Assembly: GCA_026214975.1 (NCBI GenBank) | Contig: CM047813.1 | Location: 31,867,078 to 31,931,077, forward strand | Origin: Gentiana macrophylla | Lineage: Eukaryota > Streptophyta > Magnoliopsida > Gentianales > Gentianaceae | Reading direction: 5' to 3' | Length of the DNA: 64,000 nt | Shown here: positions 44,836-55,395 of the stretch, piece by piece | Layout: every line of letters begins with the position of its first letter | Position numbering within the stretch: the first letter of the stretch is position 1 | Program-made: the position numbers and the translations under genes | The notes under the pieces: generated by a model | Databases searched by the model: none | What the model was told of the DNA's origin: nothing | What the model saw: the letters and a program-made list of their open reading frames with translations, nothing else

Positions 44836-45389
44836 GTTTCTAATAGAGAGTCCACCTTAGGTGAAGGAATGAGAGTTGATTTATCATCCCAATGAAACGT
44901 ACTTCCAGCACAGGCTGGTGAGAACATGATTGAATGCAGGCTGTGGCGGATGTACATTGTATATAATGAGGTCCGCGGACTCCGTTAAAAAAATAATAAC
45001 TCTACATTTTATCTATAGAAAATTATTTTGGACCCCGTTAAAGAAATTTTTTACCTTAAAAAAGTATTTCGGACCCCGTAATATTTCGAATTTACTTTGA
45101 AAAATAGTTACAGACTCTGCTCAATAAAGTTTCTAGATCCGCCCGTGAATGCATGTTTATCCAAAGCTATAACCCCTACCTTTTGCAATTGAGCTGCTAG
45201 TCTTACCATCCTTCAAAAAAGAAATTCTATGATTCGTTCGAGCAAAGATTTTCTAAAGAAGAGTTTGATCCAAGCTTTGGAAATAATAGGACAAAGGCTT
45301 GACTCCTTACACAAGCAAGGGAACATCAGTCACTCTCACTCACTTTGAATTTGAGACTATTCATAATCAATGAGACAATATCAAAGAAG
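44836..45389. other. no recognised gene
   Basis: AT-rich sequence including several GGACCCCGTTA / CGGACTCCGTTA variants (44970-45120) in an inverted or repeated arrangement. No coding. Confidence 0.3.
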
Positions 45390-45885
45390 AACTTTCCCTA
45401 CAGCAGATACGTACTTGAATTGTCTTTCGATCTTAGGACATAACTCCTCAATTGTTTCTCCCCACTAGGGTACTACCATTCCTAAAGCAAGACAACCGGA
45501 GTAGATAAATTATAGAATTTCTGAGTTCTAGAGTGAACGTTGTTATAAGTTGTTGTTTGTTGTTCATTCTCTTAAAAGAGCATGCCTCTAAATTTTCTAA
45601 GGAGGTTTTTTTCTTGAGAATTTTTCTTTTTCCCGAGTTAAAAAAAGCTTAGTGAACTCATGCCTTTAGGACTTCTTTCCCGAAGCTAGATGTCGTGCTA
45701 TGGCTGCCGAAGCCATGGGCAATGGTTTTATGGGAGAATACCCGAAAATCTCTTTAATAGGAGTGCAGGTGAAAGGCATAAAGGAAATTCCTTATTATTG
45801 ATAGCGATAGGACAAGTGAGAACATCCCTACCGGAATAGCTTGCTTAATATGCTTCTTGCTCTCTAGGCTTGAATGTGGTAATGG
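45390..45885. repeat. repeat M, copy 1 (possibly organelle-derived)
   Basis: Matches about 62886-63412 over its length: CTTCTCCCCACTAGGGTACT, GGAGTAGATAAATTATAGAA, GAAAGGCATAAAGGAAATTCC and ATCCCTACCGGAATAGCTT. The composition and words resemble plant mitochondrial intergenic DNA, but I cannot prove that without a search. No coding. Confidence 0.55.
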
Positions 45886-46239
45886 AGCTTCTTGTTAAGT
45901 TTTGGTTCTTGGCTTTGAGATTAGAGGTTCGGTGTTTGTAGGTTCGCGTATGTTTTGGAGGTAAGTTGCTGTTCGGTTCGTAGTTTAGCTCGTCTTTAAG
46001 GTAAGAAGTTCTTCATATCAAAAGGTTCCATTTTTAGCTTATAGATTATGCTCTTAAGTTGTTTTAATTATTGTTTTATGTTACATTGCTCGAAACCAAA
46101 AATGATTATGTGTTTCCGGGTAATTGCCAAACTGTGTTTTCAGAATACTATTCTATTTTATATTTACTTTCTTGTAAACCGTTTTATGCATTTTGATTTT
46201 CGTGTTAATAGTGAAGATAGGTTGGGAGTAGGGTGTTTC
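45886..46239. other. unassigned flank of element H
   Basis: No gene recognised. It is continuous with 52371 onward once element H is removed, so 45886-46239 plus 52371-53950 was one stretch before insertion. Confidence 0.4.
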
Positions 46240-46244
46240 TATGG

Positions 46245-47014
46245 TGACGATGCCAGAAACTGACCTTACCCACGTGTCGCCTCCACATCAGCACAATAAT
46301 AAATAAAGATAGAGAAAAGCCTCCATCAAGGGCCAGAACCCCCAGTACCCGAGCCGTATGAGCTCGGTTACCATCCTCTGACCACTCCAGGTCGGCCTGT
46401 ACTTGTGATCAAACTTGCCCATGGCCTACCCTATAGGTCGGCCTAAGTCCCTTTCGGACCAAACATCTTATGCACGCAAGAATCCGAGCTGATCTTAGCT
46501 CGGCTATCTCCCCGACCTCCAAAGGTCGGCCCAAACACATAAGGTTTCAGCCAGTTCAGTTTGGGACATCTGAATCGGCCAGAGTCCATCCTCTATCGTA
46601 TTTCCCATGTGTGTGATAATCAGATAAATATGGGAAGAATCCCTCATATTTAATACTCTGATTCTGACATTCAAATATACACGCAATTATCTCCTACAAT
46701 TAAGGAGATTAAATCGTAGTTATCTTTTCCTTAGGGAACACGACAATCCAAGCCCAACAAGGACAAGGCCCACGCCACCTTAGGGCATAACTCTCCTCTA
46801 TATAAACCATCCCTAAGGACCTACGAAGACGTGATTCCAATACACGTATTGGATACGTAGCCAGCTTGAGAAGTAACATCTCAAGTACAGTCTAAACCAT
46901 CACCAAAACACCCCATCTTTTTTTTATATCATTTTTATCGTATTCTTGAAGCTTTTGCAGGTTGTCTTTGGGAGAATAGCCATGGATTTATCATCGACGA
47001 TTTTTGGTTCGTCA
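46245..47014 (+). repeat. 5' LTR of element H
   Basis: Matches 51594-52365. TATA box CTCTATATAAACC at about 46796-46808. GGTCGG words are repeated in U3 (GGTCGGCC at about 46391, 46436 and 46525). Confidence 0.9.
46796..46808 (+). promoter_or_regulatory. TATA box of element H 5' LTR
   Basis: CTCTATATAAACC, repeated in the 3' LTR at about 52146-52158. It would place the transcript start near 46830. Confidence 0.6.
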
Positions 47015-47016
47015 AA

Positions 47017-47033
47017 TGGCACTAGAATGAGGG
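47017..47033 (+). other. primer binding site of element H
   Basis: TGGCACTAGAATGAGGG, two bases after the LTR end, parallel to the site in F. Confidence 0.6.
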
Positions 47034-47101
47034 CCTCTTACTGACAACTTCGTTCAAATTGAATAGAAAAAATGCAGCCAGATCTACGGCCAATTCCCGG
47101 G

Positions 47102-47620
47102 GATTGAGCCGTCAAAACAAAGTTTTCACCGTTCAGATTGAAGAAGAAGATGGAAGGAACAAGCCCTACATATTTCGTATCGATCGGATTCCGTTTCAAT
47201 ACCCGATCGTAGCCGTAAAGTTGCTATTTCTGCTGTGTCATAAAAAACGCAGCAGTCAAATCGGTGGTTTATTGCCAGAGATTGAGCCGTTGAAAAATGA
47301 TTTCCACCCTCCATATTGTAGAATAAGGAGGGATGAACAAGCCCTCCAAATGTTGTGTCGATCGGAGTCCGTTTCGATACCCGATCGTCGCTGGAAAGTT
47401 GCTGTTGTGTCACCAAAAAACGCAGCTGTCACATCGGCAGCTAATTTCCAGAGATTGCACCGTTGAAAAATGATTTCCACTGTTCATATTGAAGAAGAAG
47501 GATGGAAAAACATGCCTTCCAAATTTCATGCCGATCGGAGTCCGTTTTGATACTCGATCGTCGCCGGAAAGTTGTTGTAGTAACACCTAATTAAGCTGCG
47601 AGTTTATTCCTTATTCTCCA
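47102..47620 (+). repeat. tandem array 1 of element H: three units of about 177 bp
   Basis: Units start near 47102, 47279 and 47455 (GATTG.GCCGT). Shared words are GATCGGA.TCCGTTT, ACCCGATCGT and AAAAAACGCAGC. Units differ at about one site in six to eight. Overlapping frames of 96-135 codons on both strands come from the repeat. Confidence 0.8.
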
Positions 47621-47750
47621 CGATCCGATCCGAGCTCCCCAGCTCTCCATGTTCCGAGCCGAGCTCCCCCAGCTTCATTATGATCACACTTCTTATTCAT
47701 TTTCAGAAATCTCCCAACCTATAGTGTCGGGACGAGCTTTCTCATATTTG
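47621..47750 (+). other. element H spacer between arrays 1 and 2
   Basis: Contains CCGAGCTCCCC repeated twice and no coding. Confidence 0.4.
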
Positions 47751-48254
47751 GAACTCGCCTTCGGGCGAGCCTTATATACGTCCGATTTAGTTCAGCAACA
47801 TATTTTGAACTCGCCTTCGGGTGAGCCTTCTATAAGTCTGATTTAGTTCGGCCTCATATTTGGAACTCGCCTTCGGGCGAGCCTTCTATAAGTCCGATTT
47901 AATTTGGCATCACATTTGGAACTCGCCTTCGAGCGAGCCTTCTATAAGTCCGATTTAGCTCGGCCACATATTTGGAACTCACCTTCGGGTGAGCCTTCTA
48001 TAAGAATGATTTAGTTCTGCATCATATTTGGAACTCGTCTTCGGGCGAGCATTCTATAAGTCTAATTTTGTTCGGCCTCACATTTGGAACTCGCCTTCGG
48101 GCGAGCCTTCTATAAGTCCGATTTAGTTCGGCATCATATTCGGAACTCGCCTTCGGGCGAGCCTTCTATAAGTTTGATTTAGTTCGGCCTCATATTTGGA
48201 ACTCGCCTGCGAGCGAGCCTTTTATAAGACCGACTTCAGTTCGGCACAGACAGA
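47751..48254 (+). repeat. tandem array 2 of element H: nine 56-bp units, each with a hairpin
   Basis: Unit starts (GAACTC) are at 47751, 47807, 47863, 47919, 47975, 48031, 48087, 48143 and 48199, always exactly 56 bases apart. Each holds CTCGCC-TTCG-GGCGAG or a variant, a 6-bp stem whose usual loop is the very stable C(UUCG)G tetraloop. Unit 5 has a double change (CTCACC/GGTGAG) that keeps pairing, units 2 and 6 have single changes giving G.U pairs, and units 4 and 9 are weakened at the loop end. There are no spacers, so it is not CRISPR. It would be transcribed as part of H RNA. Confidence 0.95.
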
Positions 48255-48354
48255 TTACACCAATAAGCAAACGGTACGTTAATTTACTATTATTTTGTTC
48301 TCCATTATGCATGGTCTTTATTAATATTACAGGACAAACACATGTGCAAATCCT

Positions 48355-48672
48355 TCACGCGAGAAGTCAGAACTAGCCTTGCCCTGCTCGTCGTGCTTTA
48401 AAACGAAAAGTCAGCACTAACCTGGCCCTGCTTGTCCAATACTTTCACACGAGAAGTCGGCACTAGCCTGGCCCTGCTCGTCGTGCTTTAAAATGAGAAG
48501 TCAGCACTAGCCTGGCCTTGCTCGTCCAATACTTTCACACGACAAGTCAGCACTAGCCTGGCCCTGCTTGCCGTGCTTTAAAATAGGAAGTCAGCACAGC
48601 CTGGCCTTACTTGTCCAATACTTTCATGCGAGAAGTCAGCACTAGCCTGGCCCTGCTCGCCCAACAGTATTC
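48355..48672 (+). repeat. tandem array 3 of element H: alternating 45-bp monomers
   Basis: Seven monomers of about 44-46 bases share AAGTCAGCACTAGCCTGGCC. They end alternately in CGTGCTTTAAAA and CCAATACTTTCACAC, giving a dimer of about 90 bases repeated three and a half times. Confidence 0.85.
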
Positions 48673-49640
48673 GAGGCAGTCGGTCGCCCTAAATGCCACA
48701 ACTCAAAGCGCCATCGTCACATCGGTACGATCAATAATGCCTCTGGTGCACCGAGAGGTCGGGCCCACAATAAGGACATCGTCGCATCAGGTTCTCCATA
48801 ACGCTATTTTAATGTCATATTGACTCATTCTATTATGCATTTTATCATTAAGTTCTACAGAATAGACGCGCATATATCGAGTTTGCAAAACTTCAAACTC
48901 ATTGAAATAGTCAGAAATACTTCTGACTCCATTAAAATATGATATATGAGCTCTACCAAGTCGGGCTCAGTAAAAAACACGCGAGGTCTGAAAAATCCGA
49001 CCTAGCTTGCAGAAATTTAATATGCAAAGTCAGCAAAACTTTCGACTCAGTTCGCCAAAAAATAACATCCGCGCCTCCCGCGTCGGATCAAACGAACATG
49101 CCCGCTAAACTGTCTTCAGGCCAGACAAGCCGAGTTCCGTAGGGCGGACTCCACTCCAAACGTTATAACTGAAACTTAAGCTCCGAAGGTCGGGCTCTTC
49201 CTGATCAGCAAAGACCAAACTAATAAAGTCTGCGTGACAGACTCAAATAATTAAGTCTATAGGCCAGACTCGAGATTAGACAAACAAACAACCAAGTATG
49301 CCATCCAAAAATTGTAAGTTAGTGCATGGCATACTGAGGGGCAAGACATCCCCTGTTATAAAGCATTCAAGAGACTAAAATTTTGGATTAAGAAAACTCA
49401 TCAAGAGTCAAATTCTAAGTCAGGATCGACATCCGAGCTCATGAGACGGAACCGACTTTAAAATAAAAAATCTGCAAGACAGATCGACCTAAGCCTTGCT
49501 CGCCGTAGGCTAAATATAAAAAATTATCCTAAATAAATTAAGTGCTTAAGTAAATCTCCAAACCAAAATCCAGAAATTCTCATTGCTAAAATATTACAAT
49601 GAGTTCAAACAAAAACATAACAGAAAAGCCCATAAGCTAA
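48673..49640 (+). other. element H internal non-coding region
   Basis: Scattered CAGCAAAACTTTCGACTCAG-type words, degenerate relatives of array 3, and a block at about 49310-49350 (AGTATGCCATCC..GGCATACTGAGGGGC) homologous to element F near 5305-5360. No coding. Confidence 0.4.
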
Positions 49641-49649
49641 GCAGTGGGG

Positions 49650-50079
49650 GGCGGATTCTGCAGCTCTGAAGAAGGAGCCGAGGAAGCACCAACAAACAAT
49701 GTCCACTCCCTCTGAGAAGCTCTTCAAACGGTTGTCATAGACCGCATCCATGTCCATCTTATAAAAACCTCGATGGGGAGATTGTCCCTGAAAAAGTTAG
49801 CAATCTGATCCTCTGCCTTATCCACCCTCAAAGTGTAGACATGGTTAGGCCGACCTTGCCTCAAATCGGTAATCTTCTTCAAATCTCTAATAAACTTCCC
49901 TTCTGACTTAAGCTTAACCTCCAGAACCCAGAATTGCTTCTGGAGAGCCTCGATCTCCTTATCACTGGATTCAACAGAGCCTAGTCTGCCGCAGGTCAGA
50001 AACCCTCTTCTTCAAGACTCTAGTAATGGCTGAAAAGCTTGCCCAGCCCGGGGAAAACGTCCTGGGCAATCCAGATTCC
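49650..50079 (-). pseudogene. antisense ORF (aORF) relic of element H
   Basis: Read on the minus strand, a possible acceptor TTGTAG lies at 50085-50080, followed by AITRVLKKRVSDLRQ and, after a frameshift, EIEALQKQFWVLEVKLKSEG (coiled-coil-like), RDLKKITDLRQ, VYTLRVDKAEDQI and finally, in another frame, MDAVYDNRLKSFSEGVDI. The last segment aligns with GMDKVYNDRLKEFQEGEDIV in the F fragment at 4720-5079. Both lie antisense to their elements. Frameshifts and stops make it non-functional here. Known relatives occur in Tat-lineage retrotransposons. Function unknown. Confidence 0.5.
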
Positions 50080-50085
50080 CTACAA

Positions 50086-50334
50086 GTGAGAAACAAAATC
50101 AAAGTACAAAACTCAAGTAAGAAAAGCAAGCTTGTGTATTCGATAGCCTTGAAGCCCAGCGCCAGCTAGCTCCACATCAGTCATCCCAGAGATCGGCTCA
50201 TGTTCCACAGGCCGGCCTCAATAAAGTCTCTAGGACACACAATCTGAACTTTGCATGTCCGGCTCAGCAAGCATATGTCAACTAAAAAGTACATTGAGTC
50301 CGCTTAATAGAATGGCATCATAGCCCATCCACTT
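50086..50334 (-). other. element H, possible intron and upstream exon of the antisense ORF
   Basis: Minus-strand reading gives TDVELAGAGLQGYRIHK before AT-rich sequence leading to the acceptor at 50080. A matching donor was not found, so the exon model is weak. Confidence 0.25.
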
Positions 50335-50480
50335 AATCACACGAAAAGTCAGTCCGACCTGGCCCAGCTCGCCGTGCTTTTAAACGATAAGTAAGCACTA
50401 GCCTGGCCCTTCTCGTCTTAACTTTCAGGTGAGAGGTCAGTCCAACCTAGCCCTGCTCGCCGAGAAGCTTAACGCTAGAA
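50335..50480 (+). repeat. outlying cluster of array 3 monomers
   Basis: Three diverged monomers (AAGTCAGTCCGACCTGGCCC, AAGCACTAGCCTGGCCC, AGGTCAGTCCAACCTAGCCC) with CTCGCCGTGCTTTTAAACG endings, about 1.7 kb from the main array, on the other side of the antisense ORF. Confidence 0.7.
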
Positions 50481-51577
50481 GTTAGTCTGATAAGCCCTCG
50501 AGCGAATCTTTTATACGCCCGACTCCATCTCGACACCGTATTTAAATCTTGCCCCCGAGCGAATATTCTCAAAATTGTGTCCTTACGCTCTCAAGCCTAA
50601 CGCGCTTAAAACCGGTTGCTATCTAAGCACAAAACCGGTGCACTACGCTATATGAGCCTTATGTTATCTCAGTAGTTCGCTCTAGAACAAGTCACATCAA
50701 TAAACGGTGTATCGAGTCGTTACAACTTTACAACATGACTCTCGTTTACACATCTGAAAGCTTAAAGAGTACAGGGGCCACTTATGTATCGAATCAGTCC
50801 GAGTCCCCCAGTTCCAGAATAAAGCCTATGGATCCAAACCTAGCCCATACGTAAGCCCAGAAATTGATTGGCCCCTCGGCACAGCCAGTCTGCCTTTTAA
50901 TAGGCCGGACCAAGCCAAGCATGATCAAGCCTGCCTCGTACTATCACGATTCCTGTCAACAGCTAAGGTAACGAAAATAAAGCAACGAGCAGTTAGTCTG
51001 ATGCAAAGCACTGGGGGCTCACCCCGCTCTCCCCTTCAGTCCGCCATCCTTTAACGCGAACAAAGCCAACACAACTAAGCAACAATGTTCATAAACAACG
51101 CTCTCATGCCTCAAAGCTCCCAGCTCACCAAAGGCTATCGTTTCGCCAGCTCTTCAGCTCGGCGCTCTAAGACCGATCTCGGTTCGGCAGCTTCCCAGTT
51201 TGCCAGGTCGTCCAATAGCCTGGTGACAGCAAACACATAGCCGTATAAATAACCGCACACCCTAGACAAAAAGGGGGCTCTCATCTTCGAAGAACTACGT
51301 AAATTGGGCTTGACCCTTACAAGCTGAGGGTACGTAGGCAGCCTTCTATGGCTCAGCTCATAATCATAATCATAATCACAAACACAACATTTTCTTCATC
51401 CTTGTTCTTGAGCGCCACCACGCAACCACCATGGTGGGCTAAAACGCCTTGCATTCTTCAAAGTCATAGCAGAACTCTGCCAGATTGGTAGAATAAGCTT
51501 CGTATAAACTCTCCAAGTCTAGAGAAACGTGGCCGAGCAACCTTAGGCAGATCCGAGCTGACATCAAGGGCTCAGCT
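50481..51577 (+). other. element H 3' internal region
   Basis: No coding. Contains CACTGGGGGCTCACCCC at about 51010-51026, a G-run that could be an internal polypurine-like site, and CTCGG/CCGAG words. Confidence 0.35.
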
Positions 51578-51593
51578 GGATCTGGGGGGCTTA
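51578..51593 (+). other. polypurine tract of element H
   Basis: GGATCTGGGGGGCTTA abuts the LTR start TGACGATGCC. Confidence 0.7.
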
Positions 51594-52365
51594 TGACGAT
51601 GCCAGAAACTGACCTTACCCACGTGTCGCCTCCACATTCGGACAATAATAAATAAAGATAGAGAAAAGCCTCCATCAAGGGCCAGAACCCTAGTACCCGA
51701 GCCGCATGAGCACAGTTACCATCCTCTGACCCCTCCAGGTCGGCCTGTACTTATGACCAAACCTGCCCATGCCTGACCCTATAGGTCGGCCTAAGTCCCT
51801 TTCGGACCAAACATCTTACGCACGCAAGAATCCGAGCTGATCCCAGCTCGGCTATCTCCCCCGACCTCCGTATGTCAGCCCAAACACATAAGGGTTTCAG
51901 CCAGTTCAGTTCGGACCATCTAAATCGGCCAGAGTCCATGCTCTATCGTTTTTCCCACGTGTGTGATAATCGGATAAATATGGGAAGAATCCCTCATATT
52001 TAATACTCTGATTCTGACATTCAATTATACATGCAATTATCTCCTACAATTAAGAAAATTAAATCATAGTTATCTTTTCCTTAGGGAACACGGCAATCCA
52101 AGCCCAACAAGGACAAGGCCCATACCGCCTTAGGGCATAACTCTCCTCTATATAAACCATCCATAAGGAACTACGAAGACTTGATTCCAATACACGCATT
52201 GGATACGTAGGCAGCTTGAGAAATAACATCTCAAGTCCAGTCTAAACCACCACCAAAACACCCCTTCTTCTTTTTTTTATCGTTTTTATCGTGTTCTTGA
52301 AGCATTTGCAGGTCGTCTTTAGGAGAATAGCCCTGGATTTATGATCGACGATTTTTGGTTCGTCA
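51594..52365 (+). repeat. 3' LTR of element H
   Basis: Direct repeat of the 5' LTR, somewhat diverged (roughly one difference per 20-25 bases by eye), ending CGTCA before the TATGG duplication. Confidence 0.9.
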
Positions 52366-52370
52366 TATGG

Positions 52371-53955
52371 TCTTTAAATGCTTATGTAGGATATATATTG
52401 ACTTTAACATGAAATCTATGTGCTTTATGTGCTTCTACGTGTTTATAATTAGTGTCTTGCAATGTACTGTACGGAGTACCATGGGTTTTAAGTCCCGTGT
52501 CGGAGGTATCTTTAACCATGCTCACCATGTTGTTCCCAAGACGACGTTTGAACTCCCGTGGGTTTTAAGTCCCGTGTAGCACCAAGCCTTTATGTTATGT
52601 TCCATGGGTTTTAAGTCCCACGATAAGTCAGTAAGATATGCTAAGTCCAATAGGTTTTAAGTCACATGAAGACTTGTGGGTTTTAAGTCCCATGAGTGAA
52701 ACATAATAGTCAAGACAAGAACAAAGATATGCTAAGTAAGTAAGAGACATGAACATGATAGGGAGGACACGAACATGCTACAGTTATTTGACAAGTAATG
52801 TATAGATTAATAGACAGCTTACGTAAGTTTGAGCAGCGAGCTAAATATAGTATGTAATCAATGTAACGAACAAGAATGTGCAAGATGAACTAAATGTAGT
52901 TAATAAGCATGTTTTCTATGCATGATTCAAGATGGTTTTAAGCGTCTATTCTTATGTTTCAAGTTATGCATTAAAAGTAGTTTTCTTAAATGCTTCAAGT
53001 AATGGCTTTCAAGTTGTTTGTAACTGGATGAAGTAGATTCATGTCATCTCTCCCGGCATTCGACATACATGAATCTCCCTTTTGATCTTCTTTCTCTTTA
53101 CTGAGCATTTGGCCGGTGTTCACTCCTTTACTTGGAATAAGAAGGTTGCATGTACATGCTGATTTGACGACGAGCTTGGAGTGCTAGCTTAGGATGGAGC
53201 AATGAAGTTGTTTATGTTTTAGTTTCCTTTTATAGTTGTTCCTTCTTTCCAGACATGTCAGTTGTAATGGATGATAGTATTTTCTTTAGTTATTTATGAT
53301 GTAGTTCGACAACAGTTGTTTTCTCGTTGATGGTTGTTTTAGGAGACCCTGAGGGTCTATTTTCCGAGCCTTCAGCTTGTTTCCTTCCGTGCGAATCTTT
53401 TATTACTCTGATATGACACGAGATTTACGTGGGATTTAGGGTGTACTCCAAATGTCACGTGTCGAACGTCCTGTTTCCAGATAAAGACTCGGTATCCGAG
53501 ATATGAGCGTTACGGATGATATGCAGTTTGCATAACTTTTGCTTTTTGAACTGATGCGTCCCATTTTTTTGTTCTTCCCTTTCCTGTTGGTGGGAGGTGG
53601 GAGGTGGAAGGTGGTGGAGTTTGCGGGTATGGTGGGAAAATTAGGATTATATGTGTAGTTATTTCGTTGGATTGAATTTTTTTTGATAGATGTGGTGTAA
53701 TAGGTAAAAATAGTAATATTGTAATTACATTGTGGTGTATTAAGTATATATGTGTAAAAAATAGTGTGATGCCTTTGGTAGAACAGTATTTGAAAGTGTG
53801 GTACCCCTTAATTTATCCTTAAGCCTTATCTTGAACATAATTGCATATTTAAACACATTCAAACCAAAGTCTAACATCTTAAGTTTGAGTGAGCATTACT
53901 TTCTTGGCGTGCATGCTTGTGTAAGAGCAAGACACAAAGAGCACAAGTTCATCGC
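52371..53955. other. unassigned region with GGGTTTTAAGTCCC hairpins
   Basis: Five copies of (G)GGTTTTAAGTCCC or a variant at 52489-52692, flanked by CATG/CGTG words that allow short stem-loops. The remainder, including TATGACACGAGATTTACGTG at 53411-53430, could be LTR sequence of an older gypsy element, but no paired copy is in the window. No coding recognised. Confidence 0.4.
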
Positions 53956-53963
53956 ATCTTACG

Positions 53964-54270
53964 CAGGGCCGTCCCTGGGGCAGGCCAACAAGGCCGCGGC
54001 CTAGGGCCCACGTTTTAGGTCCCCCGTTTTCATGTAATAGAAGTGTATTTAGGTCAATTTTTATTATTTACTCAAGTTAAAAAACCGGTAAGAGCCTAAT
54101 TTATAGCCAAAATTAGTGAAAGAAAATCTAATTAAATTCCGTTACATTTTTTATAACGCTTATGAACATAATATACTCAAAAATATTTGTGATATAATAT
54201 TTTTTTCACAGAATCGAGAGCCTTAAATATTTTTTGACCTAGGGCCACCGATTATACAGGGACAGCCATG
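53964..54270. mobile_element. hAT-type miniature transposon
   Basis: The terminal inverted repeat CAGGGCCGTCCCTG (left) pairs with CATGGCTGTCCCTG (reverse complement of the right end). A perfect 8-base duplication ATCTTACG flanks it (53956-53963 and 54271-54278), diagnostic of hAT elements. 307 bases, non-coding, AT-rich centre. Confidence 0.88.
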
Positions 54271-54278
54271 ATCTTACG

Positions 54279-54860
54279 CTAGTGTCAGTGTCTATGTTTG
54301 ACATTTAGTCTGTCTGGATATAAAAACCTGATCAGTTCCTTAAATTATATTGTTTTGTAACTTTTTAAAATTTGCTCACACAACAATGTTAAATCTTATC
54401 TGCAAGTCTACATTAGCTGCACAAGTTTATAAATAGCTTAAGAAGCTCAATTCCAATGCAAGTTTCCAGTGCAACAAATAAGTGTTGCTTTATGCATTAA
54501 TTATCATATTTATTTAAATACCCTCAATATTTACATTATATAATTATAATAAAAACCGTGTAACAGTGAATTAATTAATAAGCATTTTAACGGCATCACT
54601 CTAAAATTCTTGCATCAATTATTGAGATGAAAAATATTAGCTGCACTTTACTTTAACACCGTAAAAAAAAGGTTATATTTGATAGTTAAAATTACAGGAA
54701 GAGAATACATTAATTTATTGTATTTGACAGTCATAACATAAAAAGTAAAAAACCAAAGGCTTTATCATGTTTGGTCTGATGCATGATGGATATTATTTTC
54801 ATAGATATCCACCACACTTTGACACACATGAATTAAGGAGTTGATACATTTTATCCATTG
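54279..54860. other. AT-rich stretch without a gene
   Basis: Nothing recognised beyond low-complexity AT sequence. Confidence 0.4.
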
Positions 54861-55127
54861 TTGGGACAGATTGCCCACACTCTTTAATGATAAGAAATAT
54901 AGTTGCGCCTTTACTAAAACCAATTGGTGTTGGGAGAGATTGCAAGTGTTGGGAGAGATTGCCCACACTTGAGGAGGGTGTTGGGTAGATTGCCCACACT
55001 CTTGAAAAAAAATAAAATTGTGCAAGTGTTAGACAGATTGCTAACACTTGAGGGGGGGTGTTGGGACAGATTGCCCACACTCTTTAATGATAAGAAATAT
55101 AGTTGCGCCTTTACTAACACCAATTGG
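54861..55127. repeat. cluster of TTGGGACAGATTGCCCACACT repeats
   Basis: A 67-base direct repeat (54861-54927 and 55061-55127, exactly 200 bases apart) brackets four more short copies of AGATTGCCCACACT or AGATTGCTAACACT. The overlapping minus-strand frames here (about 69-93 codons) repeat SVGNLSQ words and are by-products. Confidence 0.8.
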
Positions 55128-55395
55128 TTTTAGTACAACGGTAAGCGCTTGATCTTAACATCCATAAATTAAACGTTTACTTTAACTTTGAGATATAACG
55201 CATCAACTTCGTTTAGGATATATTGATCAAACAAAAGGAACACAAGATTTGGTGAAATGGAGGATTACAGTTGGTACTGGTTGTTTCCTGCAGTCAAACA
55301 ATATTAGCAGATCGACAAGCACTCGAGCACTCTGCACTGTTGATAATGATAAGTCTGGATCAAGACTCGTCATGATCAACCCCGTATCATTTCTC

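Larger units (their letters stand above)
46245..52365 (+). mobile_element. element H: complete two-LTR non-autonomous retrotransposon
   Basis: Flanked by a perfect TATGG duplication (46240-46244 and 52366-52370). LTRs are 46245-47014 and 51594-52365 (about 770 bases, TGACG..CGTCA). A primer site lies at 47017-47033 and a polypurine tract at 51578-51593. The 4.6-kb internal region has no Gag or polymerase: it consists of three tandem arrays and an antisense ORF relic. Terminal words and primer site match element F, so it is a relative of the same lineage stripped of protein coding. Confidence 0.9.

Noticed and set aside
47059..47480. Overlapping frames of 74-135 codons on both strands
   Set aside because: They follow the 177-bp tandem repeat of element H. 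No domain or codon bias was seen, and the antisense frames are equally open.
47751..48254. CRISPR-like array
   Set aside because: The 56-bp units are contiguous, with no variable spacers, and lie inside a plant retrotransposon.
55127..55175. tRNA-like words (TAGTACAACGGTAAGCGC)
   Set aside because: Resembles an A box only. No B box or cloverleaf can be drawn, so neither a tRNA nor a SINE is supported.
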